NCBI GenBank assembly: GCA_020736575.1
Contig: JAGPYM010000013.1
Span: forward strand, 558,001-622,000
Reading direction: 5' to 3'
DNA length: 64,000 bases
Source: Thelonectria olida
Taxonomy: Eukaryota; Ascomycota; Sordariomycetes; Hypocreales; Nectriaceae
Below, one piece after another: positions 22,033 to 33,126 of the stretch; within the stretch, counting starts at the first letter, position 1, and each line of letters begins with the position of its first letter. The notes under the pieces were generated by a model that was not told the origin of the DNA, did no database searches, and saw only the letters and a program-made list of their open reading frames with translations. A program made the translations under genes and the position numbers.

Positions 22033-25000
22033 AGGAGCAGGAAGAAGCAGGGGAATTAAAACGATGAATGAACCATCGTCATAGAAGAGGCCCGCGTAGG
22101 AGATCGCCATGGTCCAACATGAAGCTTCGGTCGGTCGAGTTGACACACGCGCGGCACAGACTGAAGCACAATGCGCTCCAGATACGATGAGGCATTTCAA
22201 GCGACGGACAGAAAAGAGACAAAGAAACATGTCTAGGATTGTACCTAGGTTCGTGGTATTCGGAAGGGGAGCACACCAACGGGGAATAAAGAAGAGCAGA
22301 GGAATGGAGTGGCCTTTTGGTTCTTACCTGGAAACGATGCAAACACACATTAAGCTCACACACAACGCACGGAGAAAATGAAAGCGACAGGGAGATCTGG
22401 TCTTACATCTGTGGTGTTTGATGCCGTGTCTTGCCATTCAAGAACTGTTTCTCATGCACGATACCGACGGATTCGTGGTTGGCGCGGCCGAGCCGAGTCA
22501 AGTCCGCGCCCAGCCAAACGGTCGGCATATCGCTTCCCCAGACTGCTCATTTATCGTCTTTCCTTCTCGAGTCGAGTCGAGTCTGGCGGTTGGTTGACAG
22601 ATCTTCCGCAATGTCAGGGTCCTGATCTTGGGGCGAACGGGAGCGGGAACGGGGAATAGACAGGTCGTGGCCAACCTGTATGAAAAGAGGATAGCGACGT
22701 CGCAGCCGTCACACACGGACTCTTCAGTGGACATGGCCAGAATGCCCAGTCAGGCCAATATCAAAGAGGGCATGGGACGACCAACAAAGAGTCAAAGACA
22801 GCCTCGGAAGCGGGGACTCGTCGACGGGGAGGAGAGATGGCAGCCCGCTGTCCTCTTCCTTTCCTTTCTGTTCCGTTTGCGCACAGATCGATTCCTGAGG
22901 ATTTTGACTGATCCTCACGAGCCCGTCGAACCCAGCCCGCAAGCAAACCTGCCTGGCCCATGCCTCGTCGTCCACAGTATTCGTCCGGATGCAATCTGTA
23001 TCATGAGCTCATCCGACGGCTATGGATCCAGGTGCTTGCTTGGCCTGACTGGTCACCGTTATCCTTTGCCCTCCCTCCAACCAACCAACCAGCCTTACTG
23101 GTGTTTCCCTCCATCCCTGGGCTGGGCCTCCCATCATCCTCTCCATCATATCGCTCACAAAAGTGCTTGGAAAGACCACTCATTTCTCTTCCAATTACCA
23201 ACAGTGAATATTCGTACCTGGTACAAAGTACTAAGCTTGCCGGCCCAGTTTGAATCCCGGTCCTCCAGCCCACACACATCACCAGCTCCCCCAGCTCCTG
23301 CAAGGGTGATTGTCATGATTTACCACAGGTGTCTGCCCTGTAGCATTTGACATTGATTGACGAGTTGAGAACCATGTGTCTTCGTTCGTGTCCGCTTTCA
23401 CGGAGCCGATCAGCGGAGGATTGCTGCCATCTTCAAAGACTCAGGCCATGCCTAGAGGCACTCCACCATGCCCATCAAATATGTCCCGTCTCCCGTCTCC
23501 ATCTCCGCCCGTAATCCACCCTGAGTGACACACAACCGAGCTCCTAGAACACCTCTCGATGGGTAACCTCATCTCATCACCCCCAGCGCGTTGCCCTGGA
23601 CCGGCCTCGTTCTGAGCCGTTGCTGGTGTGGGTCAGTTCTGCGCCGCATGCAAGCCGCCGCGTGACGAACCACACGTACCCTATTTCGCCCTTCCACAGA
23701 ATTGCCATCCTCGGACCCAGGTTTGCGTGAAATACCCAAAAAGAACCCTCAATCGACATGCCATGTCATGTCGCTCCAGCTGGAAAAGCCCATTGTTGTT
23801 AGCATAAGCTTGACTCGGGTCCAACGTCAACGGGCCCAAACTCAACGCGTTTAGACCAAGTCTTTCACCGAGCTCGGGCCGCAAGGCAACGCCAGCCCCA
23901 GCTACTTCTTGAGAACATCAAGGCTCAAGCCCCCTCATGCTAGGCTTGTTAGCAATCAAATCTTAACTAGCGCAGATCTGTTGCACAGTGCAGCAAGCAA
24001 GTGCGAAAGACTGCGTGCGTAGGCATTGTTCTGCACTATCTGACCGGCCGACCATCGCGACATGGGCCGGATGAACTGAACACGAAGAGACCAAGCCCCA
24101 TCATTTGGCACATGGTGTGCCGTGTGTATCGCCCCAGTTTGCGTCTGCGCCGGCAGGTCTTTCCACGGCCTCGACCTGTCGCATGTCGCATGAGTTGCTT
24201 GGGTAGGTGGGGGACTCCTGTTAGGCGCAGGACATCGCGACAACATGGCTGATTGCCATTGACAAGCGCCCCAGCGATCCCTGCTTGTGCGACACTGCCC
24301 GTACGAGACATAAAGACATTGGGCGTTTACAGCTGGGGCAGGTCGGGTGTGGCTCGCATTGACTCAATAGTCTCCGTCTGTCTGCGCCATGCTGCCCGCT
24401 TTTGAAGGCAGTTTTGCCATCTTGTCCTTCATGTCTTTATTCGACCTAATCAGTACAGCAAACGGAGTTCGTGGTCGTCGACCCGATCGCGGCGCGTTCG
24501 CGGGGGTAATCGAGACCGCGTCCTGGCAGGGGCATGTGAAGAAGAGCTCAGTCGCAAAAGGCCCTGGTTCATGTCCGTGTTCGTGAAATGATACAATAGT
24601 CACCGAGTGGACATAGGAGAGGCGGGCCTGGTTTCCTCGGTTCCCCCAACCGACCACTTGGGTTACACTGATCGAAAAACCCTTGCGAAATGGCTGGCGA
24701 CGCGGTGCAATACCGCAGGTCGCGTTGGGGGTGATTGGCGGAAGGCTGTCAACGAGGGCCGTCAATCTGGAGTCGGCGATTTCAATTGCACGGAGGCGGC
24801 GACCGCCACGGACGTGCCCAAGCGCGAAACCGTGGTCAGCATAGTGGAGCCGGGGGCCAGTGGACCTTGGAGCCGAAAGCCCACCGTCATGTCATCCCAT
24901 CCTCATCGGAGGACAATTTGTCGACAAACCCTGTGGAGTCTCCTGTTGCACTGATAGTTAGTCGAACCAAAGAGGCGGGGATTCTGATGCGCCGTGTCTG

Positions 25001-28000
25001 TGGACGCCGGGTTTGGTGCCCTCGGCTCCGTCGGAGGGGTGGCGGGAAGGCCCAGGGTCAGTCGGTCATTGCTTTGCGATGAAGGGGGCGATTTTTAGGG
25101 CGGAATAAGTGCGAGCACCTTGACATGATCAGATGGCGTAAGTTGAATGGCGTTGAGCGCCGGAGTCGGCCGCCAGGCAAGAGAGCGCGCCGTGGAGTGC
25201 TTTGCAGGTTCATGGCCCCCAGATCTAAAGTTCGATATCGTTCAACTCCATCTTGCAGTCGAGGCTCAAAAAACAGACCGAAGGAGAAAGGCTTCATTCC
25301 GCAGGGGGAATGGTGCCCGACAGGTCTCGCGAATGAAGAGAGACCAGATGCCTCAGATGGGCACTATCAGGCCGTGCCCAACTCCAACATGGCAACTTGG
25401 CGCTCGGCCCGGAAATGCTTGCACGCGCCGAAGCGGGGAAGCTGAGCCAGACCCAACCCGGCATCGTTCTCAGGAGGAACAGCGGGCGGCGCAGAGAGAC
25501 AAGGCTTGAGTTTATTGTCTCTGATTTAGAGAAGCAAGTCTCCAGATCAAGACCAGAAGAACTTGAGAACCGACGACGTGAAGTGCAAGGGATCCCCGCC
25601 GGAGCGAGCTTGGCCAGAATAGGCAGCTGTTTGAAATGCGCGACACAGTGCCAATAGATCGAAGAGCGATGAACAGCGTGGATCAAGGCTGCAGAAGCCA
25701 CCACTTGAGCGGACCGGACAAGCACCGAGAGCGTCAGTGACGGGGTTGTATTGGGTGGTGCGAGGTGGGTGAGGGTACTCTACTGAAGAGGACAGAAGAG
25801 GGGGGAAGCAGAGCGGAGGGCGGAGGGAGGTGGGAGGTGGCGGGCGACTTCCTCGTCTCGTCGCTCAATCCTGCTGCCAATTGCCGTTGAACTTCGACCT
25901 CCTCGTCGGTTGCTTATGGAAGCACGTACAAGTGCGAATACTTGGTGCAGAGTGCCGATACCATGCAATGATGGAACACCACGGAAACAGCGCAAATGAG
26001 ACTAGCGTCCCTTGGCGGTTGCGTGCATGCCAGCGCCCGTGGTGGGTGGTCCGTGGTCCGTGATAGTGGCCCTGTGGTAATTGTCTGGGGCCGCGATGGA
26101 TGCAATACGGCAGAATTGATGCGGGTCTGTTGCTTCCTCGTTATATGCATAGTCTGCGTGGGGATTACGCTCGGACCACTGACTGGTCAATCAGAATTGA
26201 ACCTCGGAGAGAGGAAAGGGATCAGGTGCTCTCCTGCGCACTTGCTTGTGCAGATTGGCCGAGACTGGAAGCGGGAGGGAAAGGGCACAACAGCTGCAGC
26301 GCCTGCTGCTCTCAATCAGTTGGCCCAGACTGCAGAGGCATCACTTTGCGGATCGTTTCGATATTTTATCTCGATTCTTACTGACTAATATTGATGCACC
26401 AGACTGCGCAAGTCATACAGTAGTCTCGCTGCTGCATGCAAACGAGCGACTCGTCACAATGAGACTGTTGACACCCCAACGATCAACCAGAGAAGCCCGA
26501 TGACAAGTACATGTGCAGCATCGTCATCATCCGCTCTCGCAGGGCGGCTCGTCCCGGCGTTGCCTTTGGACCTCAGGCCGGTCATCATGGCCGTCGCCAC
26601 CGCCGTCGCCGACGTTGCTGTCGGTGAGACCGGTCGTTTGCCGACTCCAAGCGGCATCCATGGACGCTCGCCTTTAGTTTCTGAGGAATGCGCACGTTGT
26701 AAGTTCGCCGCGTCAAACATGAACCTAGAAGCAGGAAACGAGGCGCGGCAGTTGATAAGCGTGTTCAATGGGGAACGCCTCGCCTCGAATTGAATTGACC
26801 CAAAAAAGACAGCCTGGCGCGATACCCAAGATCTGTTGTCGAGATTGATTATTGATCAGGAAGTCGAGTCAAGCACATCTTCTTCGCTAATGAAGCTCGT
26901 CTTTTCCACCGCGCAGGGCCAAAGTGAGCGATGCGAAATCGCGCCTTGGCCATATCCTATCGTCGATTGAGTTCTGCCGCTTCGATGATCGGTCCAGATA
27001 GACATCGATGCTGCCGAGAACAGACAACTTGAAGACCATCCCTCAAGAGGCATCCATCTCCATAGTCGATAGGCGCAACCTCAGCGATTAAGCTTGTCTG
27101 ACCCAGGCAAAAACCGGGGTCTGCACCCGCCGCCGCACAACAGTCGCAGCCACGGACCCAAGAAACCCCCGGCCCCCTACCGTCTCCTATTCCTCATCGC
27201 ATCTAGTTTGGCCGCCTTGCACCTGTCAAAGTCAAAGACACTTGTGGTTCCTCGGCTCCGAGTCTTGACTCGACTTGGGCCACGTCCCTGGCCGCGTCGC
27301 TGAAGGGAGGAACAATCGAGTGTAACCGTCAAGAAGTGAAAAGCGGCCCTTGGTAGCAGCAGCGACTAGTCCAAGACGGACAGGAAACAATGTCAGGCCA
27401 GAGGACGGCGCATACAGCAGCAACGGCATCTGATGCAGCGGTTACCAGGTCCCGGCGGCTCTGCGACGGCCTCTCGACTCATGCAATTGGCCTGCTGGCC
27501 CTTCTATCACCGACTCGTGGCCTCTCGTCTCGTCGGGGCTCCATTCTGCTCCAGAGTTGATGTCCCAAAGAGGCGCTTTCGCCATGCCAAAAGACTTCTC
27601 ATTGGCCACCGCCCTGACTCCGGCCCGTGCTTGTTGGCATCTCTGCGACAATGGTCCATGCCCCTGAAACGACTGCGGTTGCCAACATCAGGTGTTGTAG
27701 GCGAGTCCAGGTCTGATGTGAGTTTCATGGTCTGTCGTCAACGTCGTGGATTTCTTCTTCCTGTCTTCTTTCTCTGTTTGTCTGCTTTGAGTGTGTATTC
27801 TGTCTTTTTACGTCTTTCTCTCTTTTTCTGCCTTTCGTACGGGTTACGAGCAGTCTTTTCTCTCCTTCGTTCCCGTGTCGTCCAACGCCCATCTCTCTTT
27901 TCTTAGATTCTGTTTCCGCCTTGGAGGCGTTTCTTGGGCCTTGTGGTGAAATCGAAAACTGCAAAGCAGCTGACACCAGTTCATTCCTTCTTCTTCGCCT

Positions 28001-28181
28001 CTTGACGAGGTTTGGCCAGCCCAATTCATTACTCCTCGGTATCATTCGACGCCGGTCGTCTACAGCAACAAACCCGATCTCATTCGAACTACCCTCAGAA
28101 TAGGATTTCGAACAACTTTGAGGACAATAGAACTTCCCTAAACAAACCTGTCAAAGTTCCTCATCGACTACATTATACACC

Positions 28182-28975
28182 ATGGCGAACAAGGTATTTC
28201 TCGCTGCCGTCATCGCCGACGCTCTCTTCCTCGCCTCTGGCCTCATGGAGTTGATCTTCTCGCTCGTCGTTCGAAACCAAATGAACGATATTCCAACAAA
28301 TGGAGAGGAGGCTACGCTCAACCTGCTCTACCAGCGGTTTCCCCTCACCGCGGGCATTGTCAACGCTAGCTTTGTCCTCCTTACTTTTGTCGCCACGCTT
28401 CCAGGTCTCTTCATGCCTGCTCGTGGCATCCTCAAGATTGGTGGATACATGGTGACCTTTTGCGCAATCTTCACCCTGTGTGTTGGTGTCTTCCTCTGGG
28501 TCATGACATTGAAAGTCCGTGGCGACTTTTTCGATGTTTACATGGCTCAGGACCCTGACGTGCAGAGCCTCATCCAGACTTCGGTATGTGCACTCGACTC
28601 TTGTGAAGGATGAACGGATCGAAGGTGCTAATCCGTGCCCGATGTAGTTTGAATGCTGCGGTTACCTCAACAGCACTATGCCCGCCTTTGTGACCGATAC
28701 GACTTGTCCCAGCCCGGCTGCGGCTGCTCTTCTCCGCGGTTGTGCCACAGCTGTCTCGAGCTTTGCCAACATTCACATTGACAACATCTTCACTGTTGTC
28801 TTTGGCGTCGTTGGTATGTTCATCATTCTTTACCCTTGCGTCAATCATGTCACTAATCTTGTCTTTAGGCATCGATGCTGTCTTCGTTCTGTGCATCGCC
28901 TGTCTTCTCAAGGACCGCAAGGAGCGTGAGCGGTATCGCCATATCGATGAGAAGGCCGGCTTCCGATCCATCTAA
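28182..28975 (+). CDS. PLS1: Fungal tetraspanin, Pls1 type
   Basis: Three exons (28182-28583, 28648-28813, 28869-28975) encode 224 residues, the usual Pls1 length. The protein has four membrane segments: about 4-30 and two in the 52-110 region before the large loop, and one at the end in exons 2-3. The large extracellular loop contains the tetraspanin CCG motif (FECCGY, about residues 135-140), placed exactly at the first splice junction, with further cysteines at TTCPS and RGCAT. The charged tail KDRKERERYRHIDEK matches Pls1 proteins. In plant-pathogenic ascomycetes Pls1 is needed for appressorium penetration, and in saprobes for ascospore germination. The role in this organism is inferred. 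The start (acaccATGgcg) is in a good context after a TC-rich leader. It is convergent with ALO1 across 390 bases. Confidence 0.87.
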
Positions 28976-29365
28976 ATCAGTTATCCATCTCCTCCATTTA
29001 CCATTGACTGGTACATGCAGGAGTTGCATCTTCATTCGCTTCCATGACTGTACATCCATGCGCTTTCGTTCCTGGTTGTACGCGCTGTATTTACCCTGAA
29101 ACAATTTATAGTACTTTCCTGGAGATGTAGCTCCATTGCTCTGGAGCGGTGATTATAGAGCTATTCCAGGCGAAGGTGTGCCAACACAAGATGATTTCCA
29201 CGAAGCGAGTCTTTGCGAGTTGCGTTAGATAGTGTCGCCCCCGTGGGCTGTGTTCTATATAGCAAGTGTTGCCGCATAATAATCTAAGCTAGGTGATAAA
29301 TGCCAAAGGTCGACGACACCAAAGATGCTCGTGGGTTTTGTCATGTCAATCATTTCAAATTCCCA
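28976..29365. other. Spacer between convergent PLS1 and ALO1
   Basis: This region contains only the presumed 3' untranslated ends of the two converging genes. I see nothing else in it. Confidence 0.6.
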
Positions 29366-30913
29366 TTACACGCTCCCAAAAGTCATCACGCCTTGCTTAC
29401 GACCCTTTGTCCGTATTTTTTCTACCTCTTCAAGTTGCAGTTTCGGCCCTTCGGCCATTATCCTGTCCCGGTGCCAGGGTCCAACGAACATGCCCTCAGG
29501 ATCCGCCTCGTCCCGAACCGCGCGGAACGTCTCCAGGTCTTTGCCATAGAAGGCCTCGATCTCGGAGCGATACGTCTCAAAGTTCTTGGCCCAGTGCGGG
29601 CGTCCGTCCAGGTCCTTCATGAGCCATTCGAATGCCTGGTAGTACCGCTCGCGGCAGGGCGGGTCGTTCCAGTACGGACGGTACAGCGTCGCGTTGAGAT
29701 ACAGGGTCGGGCCATCGGTGGAGGTGGGGTCGAGGAACGGGCGGACGTTGGACGTCAGGGTCGTGTCGCTAACGCGCACTTCCACGGGAGCGTGGACGTA
29801 GAGACCTTCGGCAGAGAAGGGGATGTTGTGCGGCACGTAGTCGGGGTCCTCGGGGGTCAGGTGGTTGAGCCATGAACTCAGGCGTCTCAGGGCCTCGGGG
29901 CCTTTGTGAAGAGGGATAGCCCATTCGTTGACAAATTGGGAGTAGAGACAGTTCATTAGGAGGGCTTTGCGACTGGGTTGAACGGCACTCGTCTTGGATC
30001 CGTTGGGGAAGCCGTACTGCATACCGAAGACGAACCACTCGATCCAAGGGAGGATACGAGGGACCCATTGTGCCAGGTAAAGAAGGTTGTGGTAGACGTA
30101 GTATCCCAGCGAGCCATCGTAGTAGCTAATGGGAGGATCGCGTTCCTTCTCGGTCGTCTTTTCAGCCTGCCAGACAACGGCACGCCTCGTGTAGGGGAAC
30201 CACCAAACCCTCACGAACTCGCTCTGGGTCCATAGGTTCTTGGACCATGATTCAAACATGCTGTAGTCGGTGTCGATGGTCTGCTCCCATTTAAGGGTGA
30301 AGGCGGGCACGGCGCGGAAAGTAACCTCGGTGATGATGCCAAGTGCTCCGAGGGAGAGGAGCGCAGCGCAGAAGAGTTCTGGCTTCTCTTCTTGGGAACA
30401 GGCGGTCGTACTACCGTTTGCGAGCGTCACCTTGAGCGCGAGAATATCTTCAGACATGAGTCCGTGTCGGAGACTGCTCCCGTGGGTGCCAGTGGATATT
30501 GCACCAGTTATCGACTGCTGGTTGATGCTTCCCAGGTTCGGCATGGCGAGTCCATGTCTCTCGAGCTCCTCGCACAACGTGTACAATCTAATTCCACTCT
30601 GCATGACAACAATGCCGGATTCCGTATCCACGGATATGATCTTGTTGTAGTTGTCGAGGTTCACGAGCCAGCTCGACGTGCATGTGATGTTGGACGGTGA
30701 GTGGCCGCATCCTGCCGTGACAAGACGCCTGCGACACTTGCGGGCGAGGTTGACGACCTTTTCGACTTCGGCAAGCGACTCGGGCTGGATGTAGAGCTCG
30801 GGGAGGGAGGAGAAGGTTCGCGCCCAGGTGCGGTGGAGGTGGTTTGGTCTGGCGCGAAAGGCGATGCCGTCGTGGTTGAGCTTTGCGAGCTCGGCGGCGA
30901 CGACGGGATCCAT
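29366..30913 (-). CDS. ALO1: D-arabinono-1,4-lactone oxidase
   Basis: Single exon, 515 residues from the ATG at 30913. The open frame extends upstream but without a better start. The enzyme oxidises D-arabinono-1,4-lactone to D-erythroascorbate, a fungal vitamin C analogue and antioxidant, and sits in the mitochondrial outer membrane in yeast. The N-terminal FAD-binding (VAO/p-cresol methylhydroxylase type) domain contains AGCGHSPSN, with His71 in the position of covalent FAD attachment. GSINQQSITGAISTGTHG follows at about residues 125-142. The C-terminal ALO domain contains the HWAK motif (440-443), diagnostic of sugar-lactone oxidases, and ends with DPEGMFVGPWHRD. The length matches family members of about 520-560 residues. 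Upstream DNA holds a short GAGGAC tandem repeat. The next gene in the same direction encodes octanoyltransferase, about 1.2 kb away, but a shared transcript is not expected. Confidence 0.93.
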   Translation of the reverse strand: MDPVVAAELAKLNHDGIAFRARPNHLHRTWARTFSSLPELYIQPESLAEVEKVVNLARKCRRRLVTAGCGHSPSNITCTSSWLVNLDNYNKIISVDTESGIVVMQSGIRLYTLCEELERHGLAMPNLGSINQQSITGAISTGTHGSSLRHGLMSEDILALKVTLANGSTTACSQEEKPELFCAALLSLGALGIITEVTFRAVPAFTLKWEQTIDTDYSMFESWSKNLWTQSEFVRVWWFPYTRRAVVWQAEKTTEKERDPPISYYDGSLGYYVYHNLLYLAQWVPRILPWIEWFVFGMQYGFPNGSKTSAVQPSRKALLMNCLYSQFVNEWAIPLHKGPEALRRLSSWLNHLTPEDPDYVPHNIPFSAEGLYVHAPVEVRVSDTTLTSNVRPFLDPTSTDGPTLYLNATLYRPYWNDPPCRERYYQAFEWLMKDLDGRPHWAKNFETYRSEIEAFYGKDLETFRAVRDEADPEGMFVGPWHRDRIMAEGPKLQLEEVEKIRTKGRKQGVMTFGSV

Positions 30914-31093
30914 TGCGCCGGGCAGATAGGAACCAGTGATGGCTAGGTGAGTGACCAGGGCAGGAGGGCGAAGGTGAAGAGGCGTGGAGAGAGAAAAGAG
31001 GGAGTATTTACAAAGCAAACTGCCTTCTTTCGCTCGATTCCGAAGTGGGCGTTAGTCGCATTCGCGGGTCTCAGGCGCGGGTGGGGACGGGGA

Positions 31094-31124
<31 letters not shown>

Positions 31125-32109
31125 AACGATTTGAAATCGTATGTTTACTTGCAGCAAGTCCGAAGCCGGTGCAGAAAGGAATCATCTGATTTGGGCGGCC
31201 ATTGGACCGAGGGGCTGGGGGGGCGGATATTTGAGAGGGAGAGGGCATCATGATGTTCGGATGGCTTCGGAAAAGAGGGGGAGGGGCACAAATGGACGTC
31301 GATGCGAGCGAGACACTAGGGGAAGAGCGAATCGAATTGCAAAGGAGGAACGGCATTAGTTAGGTCTAGAGTATCCGGTGTCGGTTCAGTCAGTGTGTGA
31401 GACGGTGAAGTAAATGCATGGTGATAGATCTGTCACGGTTAAAACCCTCGCATCTCACAATCCGAGTGGGATCGACTGTCCTCTCGACTATCGTTGAAAA
31501 AAAAATATGCCGAGAATCTTGATAAGCAAAAGGGTTCTTGCAACGAGGGAGGGGCCGGCCGCGTGCGAGGTGCGCTGGCGCAAACAGGGGTCTTAATGGT
31601 GTCATTGAAGACCGAACTACGAACTAATCCGATTTTAATGCTCAAGACGAGCATGTAAAGTCATTCAACTCTATTACGAATTGGTTGGAAAAGACAACGG
31701 GTGGCCGACACATGGTTGCTCTGGTCAAGCTAACAGGCTGATTCATATGAGAATGCACAATGATTTGCAATTGCATCTCCTCGCTGCCCACCTCGGGTCA
31801 AAAAACAAGATGTAGGGTAAGTTACCAACAAAGAGAGAGCAGAACAGCACAACGGGAGGGTTTCGAGTGTGCGTGCGAAGTAGTCCTGGCTTCTCAAAAC
31901 CTCTTCGTATCATAGCTAGGCAGTCAATCTTTTGTTCTGACTTACACAAGTCCCATTGGGAAGCCTCATGTTAACGCCTATCCTCCACACCTTGCTAGCT
32001 CGGGTTACGATTTCTGCTACAATTACAAATATAGTACAAGGACAAGGTAGGGGTATCTATACAAAGTATGTTTGAGGGCAGAGACACAAACCCGCCTCGA
32101 ACTCCAGGC
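30914..32109. other. Spacer upstream of ALO1
   Basis: No gene is visible. A hexanucleotide tandem repeat at 31092-31124 lies about 180-210 bases upstream of the ALO1 start. The rest presumably holds the ALO1 promoter and the 3' end of the octanoyltransferase transcript. Confidence 0.55.
31092..31124. repeat. GAGGAC hexanucleotide tandem repeat
   Basis: Five near-perfect copies of ACGAGG/GAGGAC lie upstream of ALO1 on the opposite sense. Copy number is likely variable between strains. Confidence 0.85.
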
Positions 32110-33126
32110 CTATGAAGCATGCTCTTTCTTCTTGCGCAAGCTCGCGTCCTCACCATCTACGCCCCTCTTCGTCGCATCTAGCAGTCCCTCATCGAACAAT
32201 CTCGCCCAACGCGCCGCCAACGCTGGCATGTCCCACTCAGCCATCTTGCCAACGTTCCCATCACGCTGCTGCAGCTCTGCTGCCACAGATGTGACGACCT
32301 TCCCCTCCAATCCGCACGGCACAAAGCGTACCCAGGGATTGTCACCTTCGGGACCCGCTACAGGAACGTCTATGTTTAACGCAATGCCTAGCGATGTGAC
32401 GTGTCGTCTGTGATGCACACCCATGGCAGCAATCTTACGCTCCGGTTGGCCTTGAGGCGCGGGCACCCAAACCCCAGGCTCGTCGCGCGTCGTGTATGAC
32501 TCGAGACTGAAGAGCTCCGCGAGGAGACGCCGGGTGGTTGCCTCGAGGTGCGCGGCGTAGGAGAGAACGGAAAAGTGATCGTACTGAGGGGAATGCATAT
32601 CGATGACAGGCCAGAAGACCAGCTGGCCGGGACCGTGGTAGGTCGTCAAGCCGCCGCGAGCAGTCTGACGGACATCGGGGGTGAAGGATGTGTCGGGAAC
32701 GGGCTCGGGGCGGTTTGGCAAAACTACGCGGAGGGGAGCCTGTAGACGGGAGGACTGAGCGGGGGTAAGGGAGGTTTGACGACGGCCGAGAGTGATGGTC
32801 GGGGTTGGCTCGAATGAGAGAAGGTGAGGTCGCGGAGGATCGGGACGTTGGTCGTCGGGAAGGTTCTTCCAGGCGAGAAGAACGGAGCGGAGGGATTCCT
32901 GGGCGGCGTGGGCGGTGTCGTAAGAAACGAAGCTGCCTCGGCCGGGGCTGGCGAGGTGTTTGTGAGCGAGGAGACGGAGCAAGTGGGGTGGTTCACGGCT
33001 GATGTTGGCATAGGTCCGGACAGGGGATGCTCCGGCACGGACTTGGTCTCCGGCGCATGAAGCCGGAGGGCGACCGGAGGCCGGGAGGGAGAATAGGCGC
33101 GTCTGAGGCCGCAAGCGGGGAGGCAT
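32110..33126 (-). CDS. lipB: Mitochondrial octanoyltransferase (LipB/Lip2)
   Basis: Single exon, 338 residues from the first in-frame ATG at 33126. The frame is open further upstream but without an ATG. It transfers octanoate from acyl carrier protein to lipoyl-dependent enzyme domains, the first step of lipoic acid assembly for pyruvate dehydrogenase, 2-oxoglutarate dehydrogenase and glycine cleavage. The N-terminus is rich in Arg and Ser without acidic residues (MPPRLRPQTRLFSLPASGR), as expected of a mitochondrial presequence. The conserved LipB motif RGGLTTYHGPGQLVFWP begins at residue 157, with His164. RKIAAMGVHHRRHVTSLGIAL carries the catalytic Lys231, and RFVPCGLEGK carries the catalytic Cys271. 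A poorly conserved insertion lies at about 125-155. The C-terminus is lysine-rich. A 2-kb spacer separates it from the divergent SUR7-type gene. Confidence 0.92.
   Translation of the reverse strand: MPPRLRPQTRLFSLPASGRPPASCAGDQVRAGASPVRTYANISREPPHLLRLLAHKHLASPGRGSFVSYDTAHAAQESLRSVLLAWKNLPDDQRPDPPRPHLLSFEPTPTITLGRRQTSLTPAQSSRLQAPLRVVLPNRPEPVPDTSFTPDVRQTARGGLTTYHGPGQLVFWPVIDMHSPQYDHFSVLSYAAHLEATTRRLLAELFSLESYTTRDEPGVWVPAPQGQPERKIAAMGVHHRRHVTSLGIALNIDVPVAGPEGDNPWVRFVPCGLEGKVVTSVAAELQQRDGNVGKMAEWDMPALAARWARLFDEGLLDATKRGVDGEDASLRKKKEHAS

Larger units (their letters stand above)
20921..28181. other. 7.2-kb non-coding block between MCM1 and PLS1
   Basis: No supportable gene occurs in this divergent spacer. 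It holds a G-rich/T-rich tract near 21280-21435 (pyrimidine-rich when read toward MCM1, as in a fungal promoter or leader), AGGCA-type direct repeats near 21162-21190, a GGT/GGC repeat near 21994-22032, and a TC-rich run before PLS1 (about 27745-27910). The open frames within it lack coding features. Confidence 0.6.
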
